Notes: generated by a model not told the origin, from the letters alone. A stretch of DNA of 64,000 nt from Curtobacterium pusillum (GCF_007680845.1 NZ_VEIY01000007.1:124001-188000), one strand, 5' to 3'; positions 19,048 through 30,129 are shown, counted from the stretch's first letter. Numbers and translations: made by a program.

Positions 19048-20688
19048 TTGTCCGCACGGATCCCCCCGGTCCTCCGACCCGAACACCCGACCCCGAGGGC
19101 CGTGGCCGAACTCGCGAACGCGTTCGGTCTGCGTGTCGTCGGCTCGGTCGATGCCGTCGAGACGACCGGTGTCACCCTGAGCGCCTCCGAGGTGCAGCCG
19201 GGTGACCTCTTCGTCGGCGTGCACGGTGCGAACCGGCACGGCGCGGAGTTCTCCGCCGAAGCCGCCGAGCGCGGTGCCGTCGCGGTGCTGACCGACGCTG
19301 CGGGCGTCCCGCACGCCCAGGCCGCCGGCCTCCCCGTGCTCGTCGTCGACGACCCCCGAGCGGCCCTCGGCGACGTCGCGGCGTGGGTCTACCGGACCCA
19401 CGCGGAGGGAGCCACCGACCTGCCGCAGCTGTTCGCCGTCACCGGCACGAACGGCAAGACGAGCACGTCGTACATCCTCGAGGGGATCCTCAAGCAGCTC
19501 GGGCTCGTCACGGGCCTCAGCTCCACCGCCGAGCGCCACATCGGCACGCTCAGCGTCACGAGCCGGCTCACCACGCCCGAGGCCAGCGAGATGCACGCCC
19601 TCCTCGCCCGGATGCGCGAGAGCGAGGTCCGCGCGGTGGCCGTCGAGGTGAGCGCGCAGGCCCTCAGCCGGCACCGGGTCGACGGCATCGTCTTCGACGT
19701 CGCGGCCTTCACGAACCTGTCGCACGACCACCTCGACGACTACGCCGACATGGAGGAGTACTACCAGGCGAAGCTCCCGCTGTTCCAGCCCGAGCACGCC
19801 CGCCGCGGCGTCGTCTCCCTGGACACGGACTGGGGCCACCGCGTGGTGCAGGACTCCCGGATCCCGGTCACGACCATCACGGTGCACTCCGACGTCGAGG
19901 CCGAGTGGCACGTCGACATCGTCGAGGCCCACGCCGCCTACACCGAGTTCCGCCTGACCGGTCCCGAGGGCCGCGAACTCACCACACGTGTGCCCCTCAT
20001 CGGCTGGCACATGGCGGCGAACGCGGCACTCGCGATCGTCATGCTCGTCGAGGGCGGCTTCGAGCTGGGCGCGATCGCCCAGGCGCTCCAGAGCAACCAC
20101 CGGCAGTACGCGGACCAGACCGCGGAACACCCCGTGTCCGCGATCGAGTGCTACCTCCCCGGCCGCACCGAGCGGGTCTCCGGCGACACCGGACCCAGCG
20201 TGTACGTCGACTTCGGGCACAGCCCCGACGCGTTCGAGAACACCCTCGCGGCGGTCCGACAGTTCACGTCCGGCCGGGTCCTCATGCTGTTCGGCGCCGA
20301 CGGCGACCGCGACAAGACCAAGCGCGCCGACATGGCCCGCATCGCCGCCGCCGGGTCGGACATCCTCGTCGTCACCGACCACCACCCCCGCTTCGAGGAC
20401 GCCGCGTCGATCCGGAAGACCCTGGTCGACGCCGCGCGCGAGGCGTTCCCCGACCACGAGCTCTACGAGGTCAGCCCGCCGGAAGCCGCGATCCGCAAGG
20501 CCGTGAGCCTCCTCGGCGACGGCGACTCGATCCTCTGGGCCGGCCCCGGTCACCAGGACTACCGCGACATCCAGGGCGTCCGCACCCCGTACTCGGCACG
20601 CGACGAGGCCCGGCAGGCCCTCCGCGAAGCCGGATGGGAGCCGAACGCCGGCCCAGCCGACGGCACCCGCGCCGAGGGCACCCGATGA
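19048..20688 (+). CDS. murE: UDP-N-acetylmuramyl-tripeptide synthetase (MurE ligase)
   Basis: Adds the third residue of the peptidoglycan stem peptide to UDP-MurNAc-L-Ala/Gly-D-Glu. The 546-residue product has the P-loop AVTGTNGKTSTS, the FTNLSHDHLDDYADMEEY stretch with the carbamylated-lysine region, and the C-terminal ligase domain. At the position of the diaminopimelate-selective DNPR motif it reads DHHPRFED (about residues 444-451), see findings. TTG at 19048 has GGAG 3 nt and AGGAAG 8 nt upstream; GTG at 19030, overlapping ftsI, is an alternative. Stop overlaps murF as ATGA. Confidence 0.94.
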   Translation: MSARIPPVLRPEHPTPRAVAELANAFGLRVVGSVDAVETTGVTLSASEVQPGDLFVGVHGANRHGAEFSAEAAERGAVAVLTDAAGVPHAQAAGLPVLVVDDPRAALGDVAAWVYRTHAEGATDLPQLFAVTGTNGKTSTSYILEGILKQLGLVTGLSSTAERHIGTLSVTSRLTTPEASEMHALLARMRESEVRAVAVEVSAQALSRHRVDGIVFDVAAFTNLSHDHLDDYADMEEYYQAKLPLFQPEHARRGVVSLDTDWGHRVVQDSRIPVTTITVHSDVEAEWHVDIVEAHAAYTEFRLTGPEGRELTTRVPLIGWHMAANAALAIVMLVEGGFELGAIAQALQSNHRQYADQTAEHPVSAIECYLPGRTERVSGDTGPSVYVDFGHSPDAFENTLAAVRQFTSGRVLMLFGADGDRDKTKRADMARIAAAGSDILVVTDHHPRFEDAASIRKTLVDAAREAFPDHELYEVSPPEAAIRKAVSLLGDGDSILWAGPGHQDYRDIQGVRTPYSARDEARQALREAGWEPNAGPADGTRAEGTR

Positions 20689-22205
20689 TCGCGCTCACCC
20701 TCGCCGAGATCGCCACCGCGGTCGGCGGCGAGCTGATCGCCGGTGCCCAGGCGACCGACGTGGCGGACCAGGGCGACCTGGTCGTGGAGGGCACGGTCGA
20801 GACCGACTCCCGGCTCGTCCGTCCCGGCAGCGTGTTCTTCGCGCTCCCGGGCGAGGTCACCGACGGGCGCCGCTTCGTGCCCGCCGCGACCGAGGCCGGT
20901 GCCGCGCTCGTCATCACGCCCGAACGGGTCGAGACGACCGCGCCGCAGATCGTCGTCCAGGACGGCTACGAGGCCCTCGCCGCGCTCGCGCACGAGGTCG
21001 TCACCCGCGTCCGGACGGCCAGCGCCGACCGCGTCGACACCGAGGGCCGCCCGGCGCCGCTCCGGGTCGTCGGCATCACGGGATCGAACGGCAAGACGAG
21101 CACGAAGAACATGCTCCGCACGATCCTCGAGCAGCACGGCGAGACCGTCGCACCGCAGGGGTCGTTCAACAACCACGTCGGCGCCCCGATCTCGATGCTC
21201 CGGATCACCCACGACACCCGCTACCTGGTCGTCGAGATGGGCGCGAGCGGCGTCGGCCACATCGCGAAGCTCGTCTCGATCGCCGAACCGGACACCGGTG
21301 TCGTCCTCAAGGTGGGCCTTGCGCACGCCGGCGAGTTCGGCGGGATCGAGGCGACGCAGCGCGCCAAGTCGGAGATGGTCACCGACCTCCCGGCCACCGC
21401 GACCGCACTGCTCAACGTGGACGACGACCGCGTCGCGTCGATGCGCGCGCTGACGGCTGCCCACGTGGTCGGCTTCGGCACGTCGGCGGAAGCCGACTAC
21501 CGCATCTCCGGCATCGAGACGGACCGCAGCGGCACCCGCTTCACCCTCACCGCGCCTCCCGTCCGCCAGGGAGGCGACCGTCCGACGGACGCGACCCAGC
21601 CTGGAGGCGCGGATCGCCTCCCCGAGACCGTCGACGTCCGCCTCGCCATCCTGGGTGAGCACCACGCCATGAACGCGTCAGCCGCGCTCACGGTGGCGCA
21701 CCTCTGGGGCGTCCCCCTCGCCACCGGCGCCGAGGCGCTCGCGTCGATGACGCGAGCCGAGCGCTGGCGCATGGAGCTCCTCCAGGGCGGCGCGGAGGGC
21801 GTGACGGTCATCAACGACGCGTACAACGCGTCCCCCGACTCGACCGCAGCGGCGCTGCGGACCCTGGCGCAGATCGTGCGTCCGGGGGAGCGGACCGTCG
21901 CCGTGCTCGGCGAGATGGCCGAGCTCGGCGAGTTCTCCGTCGAGGAGCACGACCGCATCGGTCGACTCGTCGTCCGTCTCGGTATCGGGCAGCTCGTGGT
22001 CGTCGGCCGCGGCGCCCTGCCGATCCACCAGGCCGCCACCCTCGAGGGATCGTGGGACGGCGAGTCCGTGTTCATCGAGGACGTCGACGACGCCGTCCAC
22101 TCCCTGCAGGACATGCTCCGCCCCGGCGACGTCGTCCTCGTCAAGTCCTCGAAGTCCGCCGAACTGCGATTCCTCGGCGACCGCCTCGGAGGTGTCACCG
22201 AATGA
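20685..22205 (+). CDS. murF: UDP-N-acetylmuramoyl-tripeptide-D-alanyl-D-alanine ligase
   Basis: Adds D-Ala-D-Ala to the UDP-MurNAc tripeptide. The 506-residue product has [15 protein letters not shown] in the uridine-binding domain, the P-loop [43 protein letters not shown] and [15 protein letters not shown], all typical. A stretch at about residues 289-315 (starting [14 protein letters not shown]) is encoded by a palindromic repeat element and looks like an insertion between conserved strands. Overlaps murE by ATGA and mraY by ATGA. Confidence 0.94.
   Translation: MIALTLAEIATAVGGELIAGAQATDVADQGDLVVEGTVETDSRLVRPGSVFFALPGEVTDGRRFVPAATEAGAALVITPERVETTAPQIVVQDGYEALAALAHEVVTRVRTASADRVDTEGRPAPLRVVGITGSNGKTSTKNMLRTILEQHGETVAPQGSFNNHVGAPISMLRITHDTRYLVVEMGASGVGHIAKLVSIAEPDTGVVLKVGLAHAGEFGGIEATQRAKSEMVTDLPATATALLNVDDDRVASMRALTAAHVVGFGTSAEADYRISGIETDRSGTRFTLTAPPVRQGGDRPTDATQPGGADRLPETVDVRLAILGEHHAMNASAALTVAHLWGVPLATGAEALASMTRAERWRMELLQGGAEGVTVINDAYNASPDSTAAALRTLAQIVRPGERTVAVLGEMAELGEFSVEEHDRIGRLVVRLGIGQLVVVGRGALPIHQAATLEGSWDGESVFIEDVDDAVHSLQDMLRPGDVVLVKSSKSAELRFLGDRLGGVTE
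21549..21630. repeat. Palindromic-element arms inside murF
   Basis: Positions 21549-21566 match the right arm of the 8299-8317 hairpin, and CCTGGAGGCGCGG at 21600-21612 is the left arm of the sister subtype. The segment stays in frame and encodes a Pro/Gly/Arg/Asp-rich loop. Confidence 0.75.
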
Positions 22206-23305
22206 TCGCCCTCCTGATCGCCGGCGCCGTGTCGCTGGTGTTCACACTGCTGCTCACGCCGTTCTTCATCAAGCTGTTCCACCGCCTCGGCTGGGGACAG
22301 TTCATCCGTGACGACGGCCCGCAGTCGCACCACACCAAGCGCGGGACCGCGACGATGGGCGGCATCGTCCTCATCATCGGCGCGGTGCTCGGGTACTTCG
22401 TCGGACATCTGGTCGGTCGCGACTCCGTGACGCTGTCGGGCCTCCTCGTGCTGTTCCTCATGGTGGGCCTCGGGTTCGTCGGGTTCATCGACGACTTCCT
22501 CAAGGTCCGCAGGCAGCGGAGTCTCGGCCTCGGCGGCTGGGCGAAGATCCTCGGTCAGGTCATCGTCGGCGTGATCTTCGCGACGGTCGCCCTCGTGGTG
22601 CCGGCGTCGAACGGCAAGCCGCCGGCGTCCACGATGATCTCGGCGATCCGGGACGTCCCGTGGCTCGACTTCATGGCGCTCGGCACGGTGATCGGCACCA
22701 TCCTGTTCCTCGCGTGGATCGTCCTGCTGACGGTCTCGACGTCGAACGGCGTGAACGTGGCCGACGGACTCGACGGGCTGGCCACCGGCTCGAGCATCCT
22801 CGCGATCGGGTCGTACGTCATCATCGGCTTCTGGCAGTCGAACCAGCTGTGCGGTGGTGCCCGGCTCGACGCCAGCACCGAGCACGCCTGCTACACCGTG
22901 ACCAACCCGCTCGACCTCGCGGTCGTCGCGGCCGCGGTCTGCGGCGGGCTGATCGGGTTCCTCTGGTACAACACCTCGCCGGCGCAGATCTTCCTCGGCG
23001 ACACCGGCTCGCTCGGCCTCGGCGGCGCCCTGGCCGGCCTGGCGATCCTCAGCCGGACCGAGCTCCTGCTCGTCCTCATCGGTGGTCTGTTCTTCATCGT
23101 CACCGGCTCGGTCATCCTGCAGCGGGCCTACTTCAAGATCACCCACGGCAAGCGGATCTTCCGGATGAGTCCGCTGCACCACCACTTCGAGCTGAAGGGG
23201 TGGGCCGAGGTGACCGTCGTCGTCCGGTTCTGGATCATCGCGGGGCTCTGCGTCGCCGCGGGGGTCGGACTCTTCTACCTGGAATGGATCGCACGAGTTG
23301 GTTGA
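22202..23305 (+). CDS. mraY: Phospho-N-acetylmuramoyl-pentapeptide transferase
   Basis: Integral membrane enzyme that transfers phospho-MurNAc-pentapeptide to undecaprenyl phosphate, forming lipid I. The 367-residue product has about ten hydrophobic helices and the family motifs [25 protein letters not shown] (Asp pair), [25 protein letters not shown] and the cytoplasmic HHHFEL loop. ATG at 22202 overlaps the murF stop; murD starts 8 nt before its end. Confidence 0.96.
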   Translation: MIALLIAGAVSLVFTLLLTPFFIKLFHRLGWGQFIRDDGPQSHHTKRGTATMGGIVLIIGAVLGYFVGHLVGRDSVTLSGLLVLFLMVGLGFVGFIDDFLKVRRQRSLGLGGWAKILGQVIVGVIFATVALVVPASNGKPPASTMISAIRDVPWLDFMALGTVIGTILFLAWIVLLTVSTSNGVNVADGLDGLATGSSILAIGSYVIIGFWQSNQLCGGARLDASTEHACYTVTNPLDLAVVAAAVCGGLIGFLWYNTSPAQIFLGDTGSLGLGGALAGLAILSRTELLLVLIGGLFFIVTGSVILQRAYFKITHGKRIFRMSPLHHHFELKGWAEVTVVVRFWIIAGLCVAAGVGLFYLEWIARVG

Positions 23306-24824
23306 CGCCCGCCTGGAAGGTCTCGACAGCTGGTACGCGGAGGGCTGGAAGGGGCTGAACGTCGCCGTCCTCGGGCTCGGTGCCACCGGGTTCTCGGTCG
23401 CCGACACCCTCGTCGAGGTCGGCAGCGACGTGACGGTCTACTCGACCGACGCGCCCTCCGACAGCGTCGAGCTGCTCGACGTCATCGGCGCGCGGTTCGT
23501 GCAGACGCCGCTGGACTCGGTGCCCGACGCCCTCGAGGCGCAGGCGCCGGACGTCGTCATCGTGTCGCCGGGCCTGCCGCCGCACAACGCCACCGTGCAG
23601 TGGTCCGTCGCGAACAGCACCGTCTGGGGTGACATCGAGCTCGCCTGGCGCGTGCGCGACAAGGTCGTCCGCGGGCCGGTCGCCGCCCCGTGGGTGACGA
23701 TCACCGGGACGAACGGCAAGACCACCACCACGCAGCTCGCGACCGCGATGTTCACGGCCGGCGGCCTGCGGGCGGTGGCGTGCGGCAACATCGGCGTGCC
23801 CGTGCTCGACGTCGTCCGCGACCCGGACGGTTACGACGTGCTCGTCGTCGAACTCTCCAGCCACCAGCTGCACTACATGCCGACGACCGGCGACGGCGCC
23901 GTGGTGCCGCTCGCGAGCACCTGCCTCAACATCGCCGACGACCACCTCGAGTGGCACGGTTCCGCCGAGGCGTACCGCGCGGCGAAGGCCAAGGTCTACG
24001 AGCGCACCGTCATGGCGTGCGTGTACAACACGACCGACGAGGTCACCCGGCACATGGTCGAGGACGCCGACGTCGTCGAGGGCTGCCGCGCCGTCGGGTT
24101 CGGGCCCGGTGTCCCCGCGCCCGGTGACGTCGGGATCGTCGAGGACGTCCTGTGCGACCGCGCCTTCGCCGAGAACCGGCAGAGCAGCGCACTCGAGCTC
24201 GCGACGGTCGCCGACCTCGAGCAGGCCGGGCTCGCCAGCCCGCACATGACGATGAACGTCCTCGCCGCCGCGGCCCTCGCCCGCGCGGCTGCCGTGCAGC
24301 CCAGTGCGATCCGCGCCGCCGTGCAGGGGTTCCGGGCGGACCACCACCGCACCGAGCTCGTGGCGACCGCCGACGGCATCACCTGGGTGGACGACTCGAA
24401 GGCGACGAACCCGCACGCGGCGACCGCGTCGCTGGCGTCGTTCGACACCGTGGTGTGGATCGTCGGTGGGCTGTTCAAGGGCGTCGACATCGACGGACTC
24501 GTCGAGCGGTTCGGCCCGGACGTGCGCGCCGTCGTGGTGATCGGGACCGACCGCGGGCCCGTGCTCGAGGCATTCGCACGACACGCGCCCGGGGTGCCCG
24601 TCCTGCAGGTCGAAGCAGCGGACACTGATCAGGTCATGCCCGAGGCGGTCCGGCATGCCGCATCGGTCGCGAGACCGGGCGACACGGTCCTCCTCGCCCC
24701 GGCCGCGGCGTCGTTCGACCAGTTCGGCTCCTACGCGGACCGGGGGCGTCGATTCGCGGCGGCGGTCCACGAGCACCTGGGAGGAAACGCCGATGGCGAC
24801 GACGGATCTTCCGAGCGGCCGTAG
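23298..24824 (+). CDS. murD: UDP-N-acetylmuramoylalanine-D-glutamate ligase
   Basis: Adds D-glutamate to UDP-MurNAc-L-Ala (or Gly). The 508-residue product has a dinucleotide-like N-terminal strand ([12 protein letters not shown]), the ATP loop [37 protein letters not shown] and [10 protein letters not shown]. The TTG start at 23298 overlaps the mraY end. The C-terminal residues [12 protein letters not shown] are encoded by the first copy of a duplicated segment that also encodes the FtsW N-terminus, giving an unusually long 32-nt overlap. Confidence 0.93.
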   Translation: MVDARLEGLDSWYAEGWKGLNVAVLGLGATGFSVADTLVEVGSDVTVYSTDAPSDSVELLDVIGARFVQTPLDSVPDALEAQAPDVVIVSPGLPPHNATVQWSVANSTVWGDIELAWRVRDKVVRGPVAAPWVTITGTNGKTTTTQLATAMFTAGGLRAVACGNIGVPVLDVVRDPDGYDVLVVELSSHQLHYMPTTGDGAVVPLASTCLNIADDHLEWHGSAEAYRAAKAKVYERTVMACVYNTTDEVTRHMVEDADVVEGCRAVGFGPGVPAPGDVGIVEDVLCDRAFAENRQSSALELATVADLEQAGLASPHMTMNVLAAAALARAAAVQPSAIRAAVQGFRADHHRTELVATADGITWVDDSKATNPHAATASLASFDTVVWIVGGLFKGVDIDGLVERFGPDVRAVVVIGTDRGPVLEAFARHAPGVPVLQVEAADTDQVMPEAVRHAASVARPGDTVLLAPAAASFDQFGSYADRGRRFAAAVHEHLGGNADGDDGSSERP

Positions 24825-26130
24825 CGGGTCGGAAACGACGCGTCCCCGAGCGGCGACGACGGATCTTCCGAGCAGCAGTAACCGCTCCGAGACGACACAG
24901 GCGCGCCCGGCCGGTCGGTCCGCCACGGGCCGCCGCACCAACGGCGCGGTCATCGCCGTCAAGAACGTCTTCGTCGCCGAGTCGAGCACCTTCTACACGA
25001 TCCTCGGCGTCACCCTCTTCCTCGTCGTCTTCGGCGTCGTCATGGTGCTGTCGTCCTCGAGCGTGGAGCAGTACGCCGCGACGCACGACTTCTTCGGCGC
25101 AGCGTCCCGCCAGGGCCTCTACGCCGTCCTCGGCGTCCCCCTGATGCTCATCGCGTCCCGCCTGCCCGCCCGCTTCTGGCGGAAGTGGGCGATGTGGATC
25201 GTCGGGGTCGGCCTCGTCGTCCAGGCGCTCGTCGTGCTCACCCCGCTCGGCTACTCGATCCAGGGCAACCGGAACTGGATCCGGGTCGGGTCCTTCACCG
25301 CCCAGCCGTCCGAGATCCTCAAGCTCGCGCTCGTCCTCGGCATCGGCGCGATCCTGTACGTCAAGCGCGAGAAGCTCGACGACTGGAAAGAGGTCTTCAT
25401 CCCGATCGGGATCGCCTCGCTCGGCTCCATCGGGCTCGTCCTCGTCGGCGGCGACCAGGGCACGGCGATGATCATGCTCATCCTCGTGTTCGGCGCGCTC
25501 TACGTCGGCGGGGCCCGCGCGCGGCACCTGCTCGTCGGGGTCGTCGCGATCGCCGTCCTGCTGCCGTTCGTCACGATGGCGTCCAGCTCCCGCCAGTCCC
25601 GCATCGGCGCCTGGCTGTCCGGCTGCACCGACACGAGCCAGTACCAGGACCTGTGCTGGCAGCCGACCCACGGCATGTGGGCGCTCGCGTCCGGCGGCGT
25701 GTTCGGCGTGGGCCTCGGCAACTCGAAGGCGAAGTGGTCGTGGCTGCCCGAGGCGGACAACGACTACATCTTCGCGATCATCGGCGAGGAGCTCGGGCTC
25801 GTCGGCGCCGTCGTCGTGCTCGCCCTGTTCGTGGTGCTCGCGGTCGGCATGATCAAGGTCATCCGGCAGTCGAACGACCCGTTCGTGAAGACCGTCACCG
25901 GCGGCGTCCTCGCCTGGATCATCGGCCAGGCGCTCGTGAACATCGCCGTGGTGCTCGGCCTGCTGCCGGTCCTCGGCGTCCCGCTCCCACTCATCTCGGC
26001 CGGTGGCTCGGCGCTCATCATGACCTTGGTCGCGATCGGTGTCGTGCTCTCCTTCGCCCGCGACCTGCCCGGCAAGAACAGCCAGGTCGGCGCACCCACC
26101 CGCACCACCCTGAACGGAACACTCCGGTGA
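24793..26130 (+). CDS. ftsW: Septal peptidoglycan polymerase FtsW (SEDS family)
   Basis: Polytopic glycosyltransferase that polymerises lipid II at the septum with FtsI. The 445-residue product has about ten helices and SEDS motifs: [49 protein letters not shown] and [12 protein letters not shown]. About 55 hydrophilic residues precede the first helix, longer than usual, because a 19-residue segment beginning ATTDLPS is present twice. ATG at 24793 has GGAGG 8 nt upstream. GTGA overlap links it to murG. Confidence 0.94.
   Translation: MATTDLPSGRSGSETTRPRAATTDLPSSSNRSETTQARPAGRSATGRRTNGAVIAVKNVFVAESSTFYTILGVTLFLVVFGVVMVLSSSSVEQYAATHDFFGAASRQGLYAVLGVPLMLIASRLPARFWRKWAMWIVGVGLVVQALVVLTPLGYSIQGNRNWIRVGSFTAQPSEILKLALVLGIGAILYVKREKLDDWKEVFIPIGIASLGSIGLVLVGGDQGTAMIMLILVFGALYVGGARARHLLVGVVAIAVLLPFVTMASSSRQSRIGAWLSGCTDTSQYQDLCWQPTHGMWALASGGVFGVGLGNSKAKWSWLPEADNDYIFAIIGEELGLVGAVVVLALFVVLAVGMIKVIRQSNDPFVKTVTGGVLAWIIGQALVNIAVVLGLLPVLGVPLPLISAGGSALIMTLVAIGVVLSFARDLPGKNSQVGAPTRTTLNGTLR
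24796..24909 (+). repeat. 57-bp direct duplication at the ftsW start / murD end
   Basis: Twenty-one nucleotides from 24796 recur exactly at 24853, with weaker similarity through the rest of the 57-bp unit (19 codons). The encoded copies begin [15 protein letters not shown] and [15 protein letters not shown]. Confidence 0.85.
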
Positions 26131-27275
26131 GCACCTACCTCTTCGCCGGCGGTGGCACCGCCGGGCACGTCAACCCGCTGCTCGCGGTCGCCGACCGGCT
26201 GACCGAACGCGCGCCCGACGCCGAGGTCCTCGTCCTCGGCACCGCCGAGGGCCTCGAGTCCCGACTCGTCCCGATGCGCGGCTACGACCTGCTGACGATC
26301 CCGCGCCTGCCCTTCCCGCGGAAGCCGAACGCCGCCGCCCTCCGGTTCCCCGGAGCCTTCTGGCGTGCGGTCAAGCGCACCGAACAGCTCATCCGCGAGC
26401 ACGACGTCGAGGTCGTCCTCGGCGTCGGCGGCTACGCGGCCGCCCCGGCGTACATCGCCGCCCGGCGCACGGGCACCCCGCTCGTGGTGCACGAGCAGAA
26501 CGCCAAGCCCGGGCTCGCGAACCGGCTCGCGGCGTTCCTCACCGACCACGTCGGCGTCACCTTCTCGAACACGCGCCTGCGGCACGGCCGGGTCGTCGGG
26601 ATGCCGCTCCGCCGCGAGATCGAGTCGCTCGACCGCCGCGCGAGCCGCGCCGAGGGCCTGGCGGAGTTCGGCCTCGACGCCGACCGCCCGGTGCTGCTCG
26701 TGACGGGCGGTTCCTCGGGAGCGCGGAGCATCAACCGCACCGTGAACCGTGCCGCGGCGACGATCGTCGGTGCCGGGTGGCAGGTGCTGCACGTCGTCGG
26801 CGGGAAGTCGGACATCGGCCCGAGCGACCTCGACGGGTACCACGTGCTGCCGTACTGCGACCGGATGGATCTCGCGTACGCCGCGAGCGACTTCGTGGTG
26901 TCGCGGTCCGGCGCCGGCATGGTGTGCGAGCTCACCGCCGTCGGGCTGCCGAGCGTCCTGGTGCCGTACCCTGTCGGCAACGGCGAGCAGCGGCACAACG
27001 CGAAGGACGTCGTCGACGCCGGGGGAGCGGTGCTCGTGGCGGACGCGGAATTCGACGAGGACTGGGTGACGTTCCAGCTCCTGGACATCCTGCAGGACCG
27101 TGCCCGGATCGCGGACATGACCGTGCGGGCGGGCAGCGTCGGACACCGCGACGGCGCCGACCGGATGACCGACCTCGTGCTCGACGCGGCGAGGACCGCG
27201 ACGAAGAACACCGGCACCACGAACACCGGCACCACGAACACCGGCACCACCACCGGCACCACGGAGGAACCATGA
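26127..27275 (+). CDS. murG: UDP-GlcNAc:lipid I N-acetylglucosaminyltransferase
   Basis: Peripheral membrane GT28 enzyme making lipid II from lipid I. The 382-residue product has [57 protein letters not shown] and the donor-binding [15 protein letters not shown]. The last 22 residues are a low-complexity tail made of NTGTT repeats encoded by 15-bp tandem repeats. Overlaps ftsW (GTGA) and murC (ATGA). Confidence 0.95.
   Translation: MSTYLFAGGGTAGHVNPLLAVADRLTERAPDAEVLVLGTAEGLESRLVPMRGYDLLTIPRLPFPRKPNAAALRFPGAFWRAVKRTEQLIREHDVEVVLGVGGYAAAPAYIAARRTGTPLVVHEQNAKPGLANRLAAFLTDHVGVTFSNTRLRHGRVVGMPLRREIESLDRRASRAEGLAEFGLDADRPVLLVTGGSSGARSINRTVNRAAATIVGAGWQVLHVVGGKSDIGPSDLDGYHVLPYCDRMDLAYAASDFVVSRSGAGMVCELTAVGLPSVLVPYPVGNGEQRHNAKDVVDAGGAVLVADAEFDEDWVTFQLLDILQDRARIADMTVRAGSVGHRDGADRMTDLVLDAARTATKNTGTTNTGTTNTGTTTGTTEEP
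27207..27263 (+). repeat. 15-bp tandem repeat in the 3' end of murG
   Basis: AACACCGGCACCACG occurs at 27207, 27222 and 27237 (last base changed), followed by a shortened fourth copy. The unit is five codons long, so copy-number change preserves frame and the murC overlap. Confidence 0.9.
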
Positions 27276-28693
27276 CCATCAAGCCGGACCTGACCCAGCC
27301 GATCCCCGACGACCTCGGCACGGTCCACTTCGTCGGCATCGGCGGCTCCGGCATGAGCGGCATCGCCCGGCTCTTCCTCGCCGCCGGCCACCGCGTGACG
27401 GGCAGCGACTCCAGCGAGACCGCCACCACCGGCACCATGCGCGACCTCGGCGCCGAGGTCCACATCGGCCACGACGCCGCGAACGTCGGCGACGCGGACA
27501 CCATCGTCGTGACGAGCGCCCTCTGGCCGGACAACCCCGAACTGCTCGAGGCCCAGCGCCGCGGCCTGCCCGTCCTGCACCGCTCCCAGGCCCTCGCCGC
27601 CCTGATCGCCGAGCACCGGCTCGTCGCGGTGGCCGGAGCGCACGGCAAGACCACCTCGACGGGCATGATCGTCACCGCGCTGGTCGAGCTCGGGCTCGAC
27701 CCGAGCTTCGTCAACGGCGGCGTCATCCAGTCGCTCGGCACGAGCTCCGCACCAGGTGGCAGCGACCTGTTCGTGGTCGAGGCCGACGAGTCCGACGGCT
27801 CCTTCCTGCTGTACGACGTCGCCGTGGCCCTCGTCACGAACGTCGACGCCGACCACCTCGACCACTACGGCAGCGAGGACGCCTTCATCGAGGCGTTCGT
27901 CGAGTTCACGGCCAAGGCGTCCGAGCGGGTCGTCATCTCGAGCGACGACGCCGGGGCGAAGACCGTCACGGCCGGGCTCCGGGCCCGCGCCGACGCGCCG
28001 GAGATCGTCACGTTCGGTGAGGCGGTCGACGCCGACGTCCGGATCGAGGGCATCACCGAGTCCGCCGGGGTCGAGGTCGACTTCCGCGTCGGCGGCACCG
28101 CGTACCACCTGACCCTCCGCGTGCCCGGTCGCCACAACGCGATCAACGCCGTCGGTGCCTTCGCCGTCCTGACCGGACTCGGCGTCGCGCCAGAGGACGC
28201 CGTCCGCGGCATCGAGGCCTTCGGCGGGACCCAGCGCCGGTTCGAGCTGCACGGCGTCGAGCGTGGCGTGTCGGTGTACGACGACTACGCGCACCACCCC
28301 ACCGAGGTCGCCGCGGCACTCCGGGCCGCGCGCAACGTCGTCGGCGACGGCCGGATCATCGCGATCCACCAGCCGCACCTGTACTCGCGCACCCGCATGA
28401 TGGCCGGCGACTTCGCCAAGGTCTACGAGGAGCTCGCGGACCACACCGTCGTCCTCGACGTCTACGGCGCCCGCGAGGACCCCGAGCCCGGCGTCACCGG
28501 CGCCCTCGTGCAGGAACGCTTCACCGACCAGTCCCTGGTGGAGTTCCTGCCCGACTGGGACGACGCCGCGAAGCGCGCTGCGGAGGTGGCCCGCGACGGC
28601 GACATCATCATGACCCTCAGCTGCGGCGACGTGTACCGGATCATCCCGCAGGTGCTCGGCGCGCTCCACGACGACCCGGTCCTGTCCCGGTGA
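27272..28693 (+). CDS. murC: UDP-N-acetylmuramate-L-alanine ligase
   Basis: First Mur ligase, attaching the first amino acid to UDP-MurNAc. The 473-residue product has [19 protein letters not shown], the P-loop [47 protein letters not shown] and [10 protein letters not shown]. The GTG of ftsQ overlaps its stop. Length and motifs are typical. Confidence 0.96.
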   Translation: MTIKPDLTQPIPDDLGTVHFVGIGGSGMSGIARLFLAAGHRVTGSDSSETATTGTMRDLGAEVHIGHDAANVGDADTIVVTSALWPDNPELLEAQRRGLPVLHRSQALAALIAEHRLVAVAGAHGKTTSTGMIVTALVELGLDPSFVNGGVIQSLGTSSAPGGSDLFVVEADESDGSFLLYDVAVALVTNVDADHLDHYGSEDAFIEAFVEFTAKASERVVISSDDAGAKTVTAGLRARADAPEIVTFGEAVDADVRIEGITESAGVEVDFRVGGTAYHLTLRVPGRHNAINAVGAFAVLTGLGVAPEDAVRGIEAFGGTQRRFELHGVERGVSVYDDYAHHPTEVAAALRAARNVVGDGRIIAIHQPHLYSRTRMMAGDFAKVYEELADHTVVLDVYGAREDPEPGVTGALVQERFTDQSLVEFLPDWDDAAKRAAEVARDGDIIMTLSCGDVYRIIPQVLGALHDDPVLSR

Positions 28694-29970
28694 AGCGCCC
28701 AGAGGGGTTCGACGAGCGTTCGGTCCAGCCGGACGCTCCCGCCACGGGCGCCGACGCGCCCCGGCAGCGTCGCGCCCCCCGGTCGCCCCGACGTCCGTCC
28801 CGCGGTGCGCCGGTGGACGTCCAGGAGGCGCGGCCCGACCCCGCTCCGTCGGCCCCGGTCGACGAGACGGACGACGTCACGGCCCTGCTCGCCTCCGACA
28901 CCCCGGTCGCGTCTCAGGAGCCGTCGACCCGCGACCGCGCGAGCGCGTTCGCGGGAGCTGCGGGCCGTCGTCTCGGCGCCGGTCTCTCCACCGTGGCGGG
29001 CCGGCTCCGCGAGTACACGCCGGACGAGGACCACCACGATCCGGAGGCCGAGCGCCGGGACGCGGCCACGCGCCCTGGAGCCGACCCGGACGCGACGGTC
29101 ACCGACGTCATCGACCCGCACCGCGCCTCCAGTCCGACGGGTGGCGACGCCGGGCCGACGGCTCCGATCGGTGCCGGCGTCCGCGCTGCGGAGACCGCGC
29201 GGGAAGCCCGCGTCGCGAAGCGTCGCCGTCGGCTGCTCGAACGGGCCGAGGTGCGGCGCTTCACCCGGCGCAGCCGGCACCGTCGTGCGGCGTGGATCAC
29301 CGCGGCGAGCATCGTGCTGGTGTTCGGCGTCTCGATCCTCGTGGCGGTCTTCTCGCCGCTGATGGCGCTGCAGACCATCGAGATCAAGGGCACGAACCGC
29401 GTCGACGAGACCCAGCTCCGGCAGGCGCTCTCCGACCAGGTCGGGACGCCGCTCGCCCGGTTGGACTTCGGCGCGATCAAGCGGGACATCGCCGGGTTCC
29501 CGCTCATCGAGAGCTACGTCACCGAAGAGGCGCCGCCGCACACGCTCGTGATCACCGTCACCGAGCGGACGCCGGTCGTCGCCGTGCGGTCGGGGAAGTC
29601 CTTCGACCTGGTCGACCCGGCCGGCATCGTCGTGCAGTCCTCGCCGAAGCAGCCCGCGAACATGCCGCTCGCGGACGTCGGGGGAGCGAAGCTCGGGTCG
29701 TCGGTGTTCCGGACCATGACCGAGGTGGTCCTCGCGCTGCCGTCGACGGTCCGGGCACAGGTGACGAGCGTCAAGGCGACGACGGCGGACGACGTGACGC
29801 TGAGCCTCAAGGACGGGTCGACCGTCGTCTGGGGCAACCCGGAGCAGTCAGACGCCAAGGCGGCGCTGCTCGCGGCGCTCGTGAAGGACCACGCTGCGCG
29901 GAACCCGGGTGTGGTCGTCGAGTACGACGTCAGCGCACCGGACAACGGGATCATCCGGGCGAAGCCGTAG
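28690..29970 (+). CDS. ftsQ: Cell division protein FtsQ
   Basis: Bitopic divisome protein that links early and late division proteins. The 426-residue product has one transmembrane helix ([20 protein letters not shown], about residues 202-221), then a POTRA domain ([20 protein letters not shown]) and the FtsQ domain ([21 protein letters not shown] region). The cytoplasmic N-terminus of about 200 residues is Pro/Arg/Asp-rich, disordered and much longer than the usual 20-100 residues. A palindromic-element arm encodes residues 143-150 in this extension. It starts at GTG overlapping the murC stop. Confidence 0.93.
   Translation: MKRPEGFDERSVQPDAPATGADAPRQRRAPRSPRRPSRGAPVDVQEARPDPAPSAPVDETDDVTALLASDTPVASQEPSTRDRASAFAGAAGRRLGAGLSTVAGRLREYTPDEDHHDPEAERRDAATRPGADPDATVTDVIDPHRASSPTGGDAGPTAPIGAGVRAAETAREARVAKRRRRLLERAEVRRFTRRSRHRRAAWITAASIVLVFGVSILVAVFSPLMALQTIEIKGTNRVDETQLRQALSDQVGTPLARLDFGAIKRDIAGFPLIESYVTEEAPPHTLVITVTERTPVVAVRSGKSFDLVDPAGIVVQSSPKQPANMPLADVGGAKLGSSVFRTMTEVVLALPSTVRAQVTSVKATTADDVTLSLKDGSTVVWGNPEQSDAKAALLAALVKDHAARNPGVVVEYDVSAPDNGIIRAKP
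29118..29136. repeat. Palindromic-element arm inside ftsQ
   Basis: Nineteen nucleotides are identical to the right arm of the 42718-42739 hairpin. GTCCAGGAGGCGCGG at 28819-28833 is a further partial match in the same disordered region. Confidence 0.7.
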
Positions 29971-30021
29971 CGGTCGCGCCAGAATTGCGGCACGCGATCG
30001 ACGACACGCGGCGTGGCGGGG

Positions 30022-30050
30022 CGACAGTGCCCGGACGGCACCCGTAGCGT
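30022..30050 (+). promoter_or_regulatory. Candidate ftsZ promoter
   Basis: In the 159-nt ftsQ-ftsZ gap CGACAG (30022-30027) and TAGCGT (30045-30050) are spaced 17 nt. A second possible -10, TAGAGG, lies at 30095. A separate ftsZ promoter is common in actinobacteria. GGAGG (30115-30119) is the ribosome binding site. Confidence 0.4.
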
Positions 30051-30129
30051 CGATGCGAGCACCACATCTACCAGCAATACCCCTGAACTTCAAGTAGAGG
30101 TTGAGGGTTCGACCGGAGGCCCGACTGAC

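Noticed and set aside
30013..30129. Upstream extension of FtsZ
   Set aside because: The added 39 residues lack similarity to FtsZ, and a GGAGG site and GTG at 30130 give the normal N-terminus.
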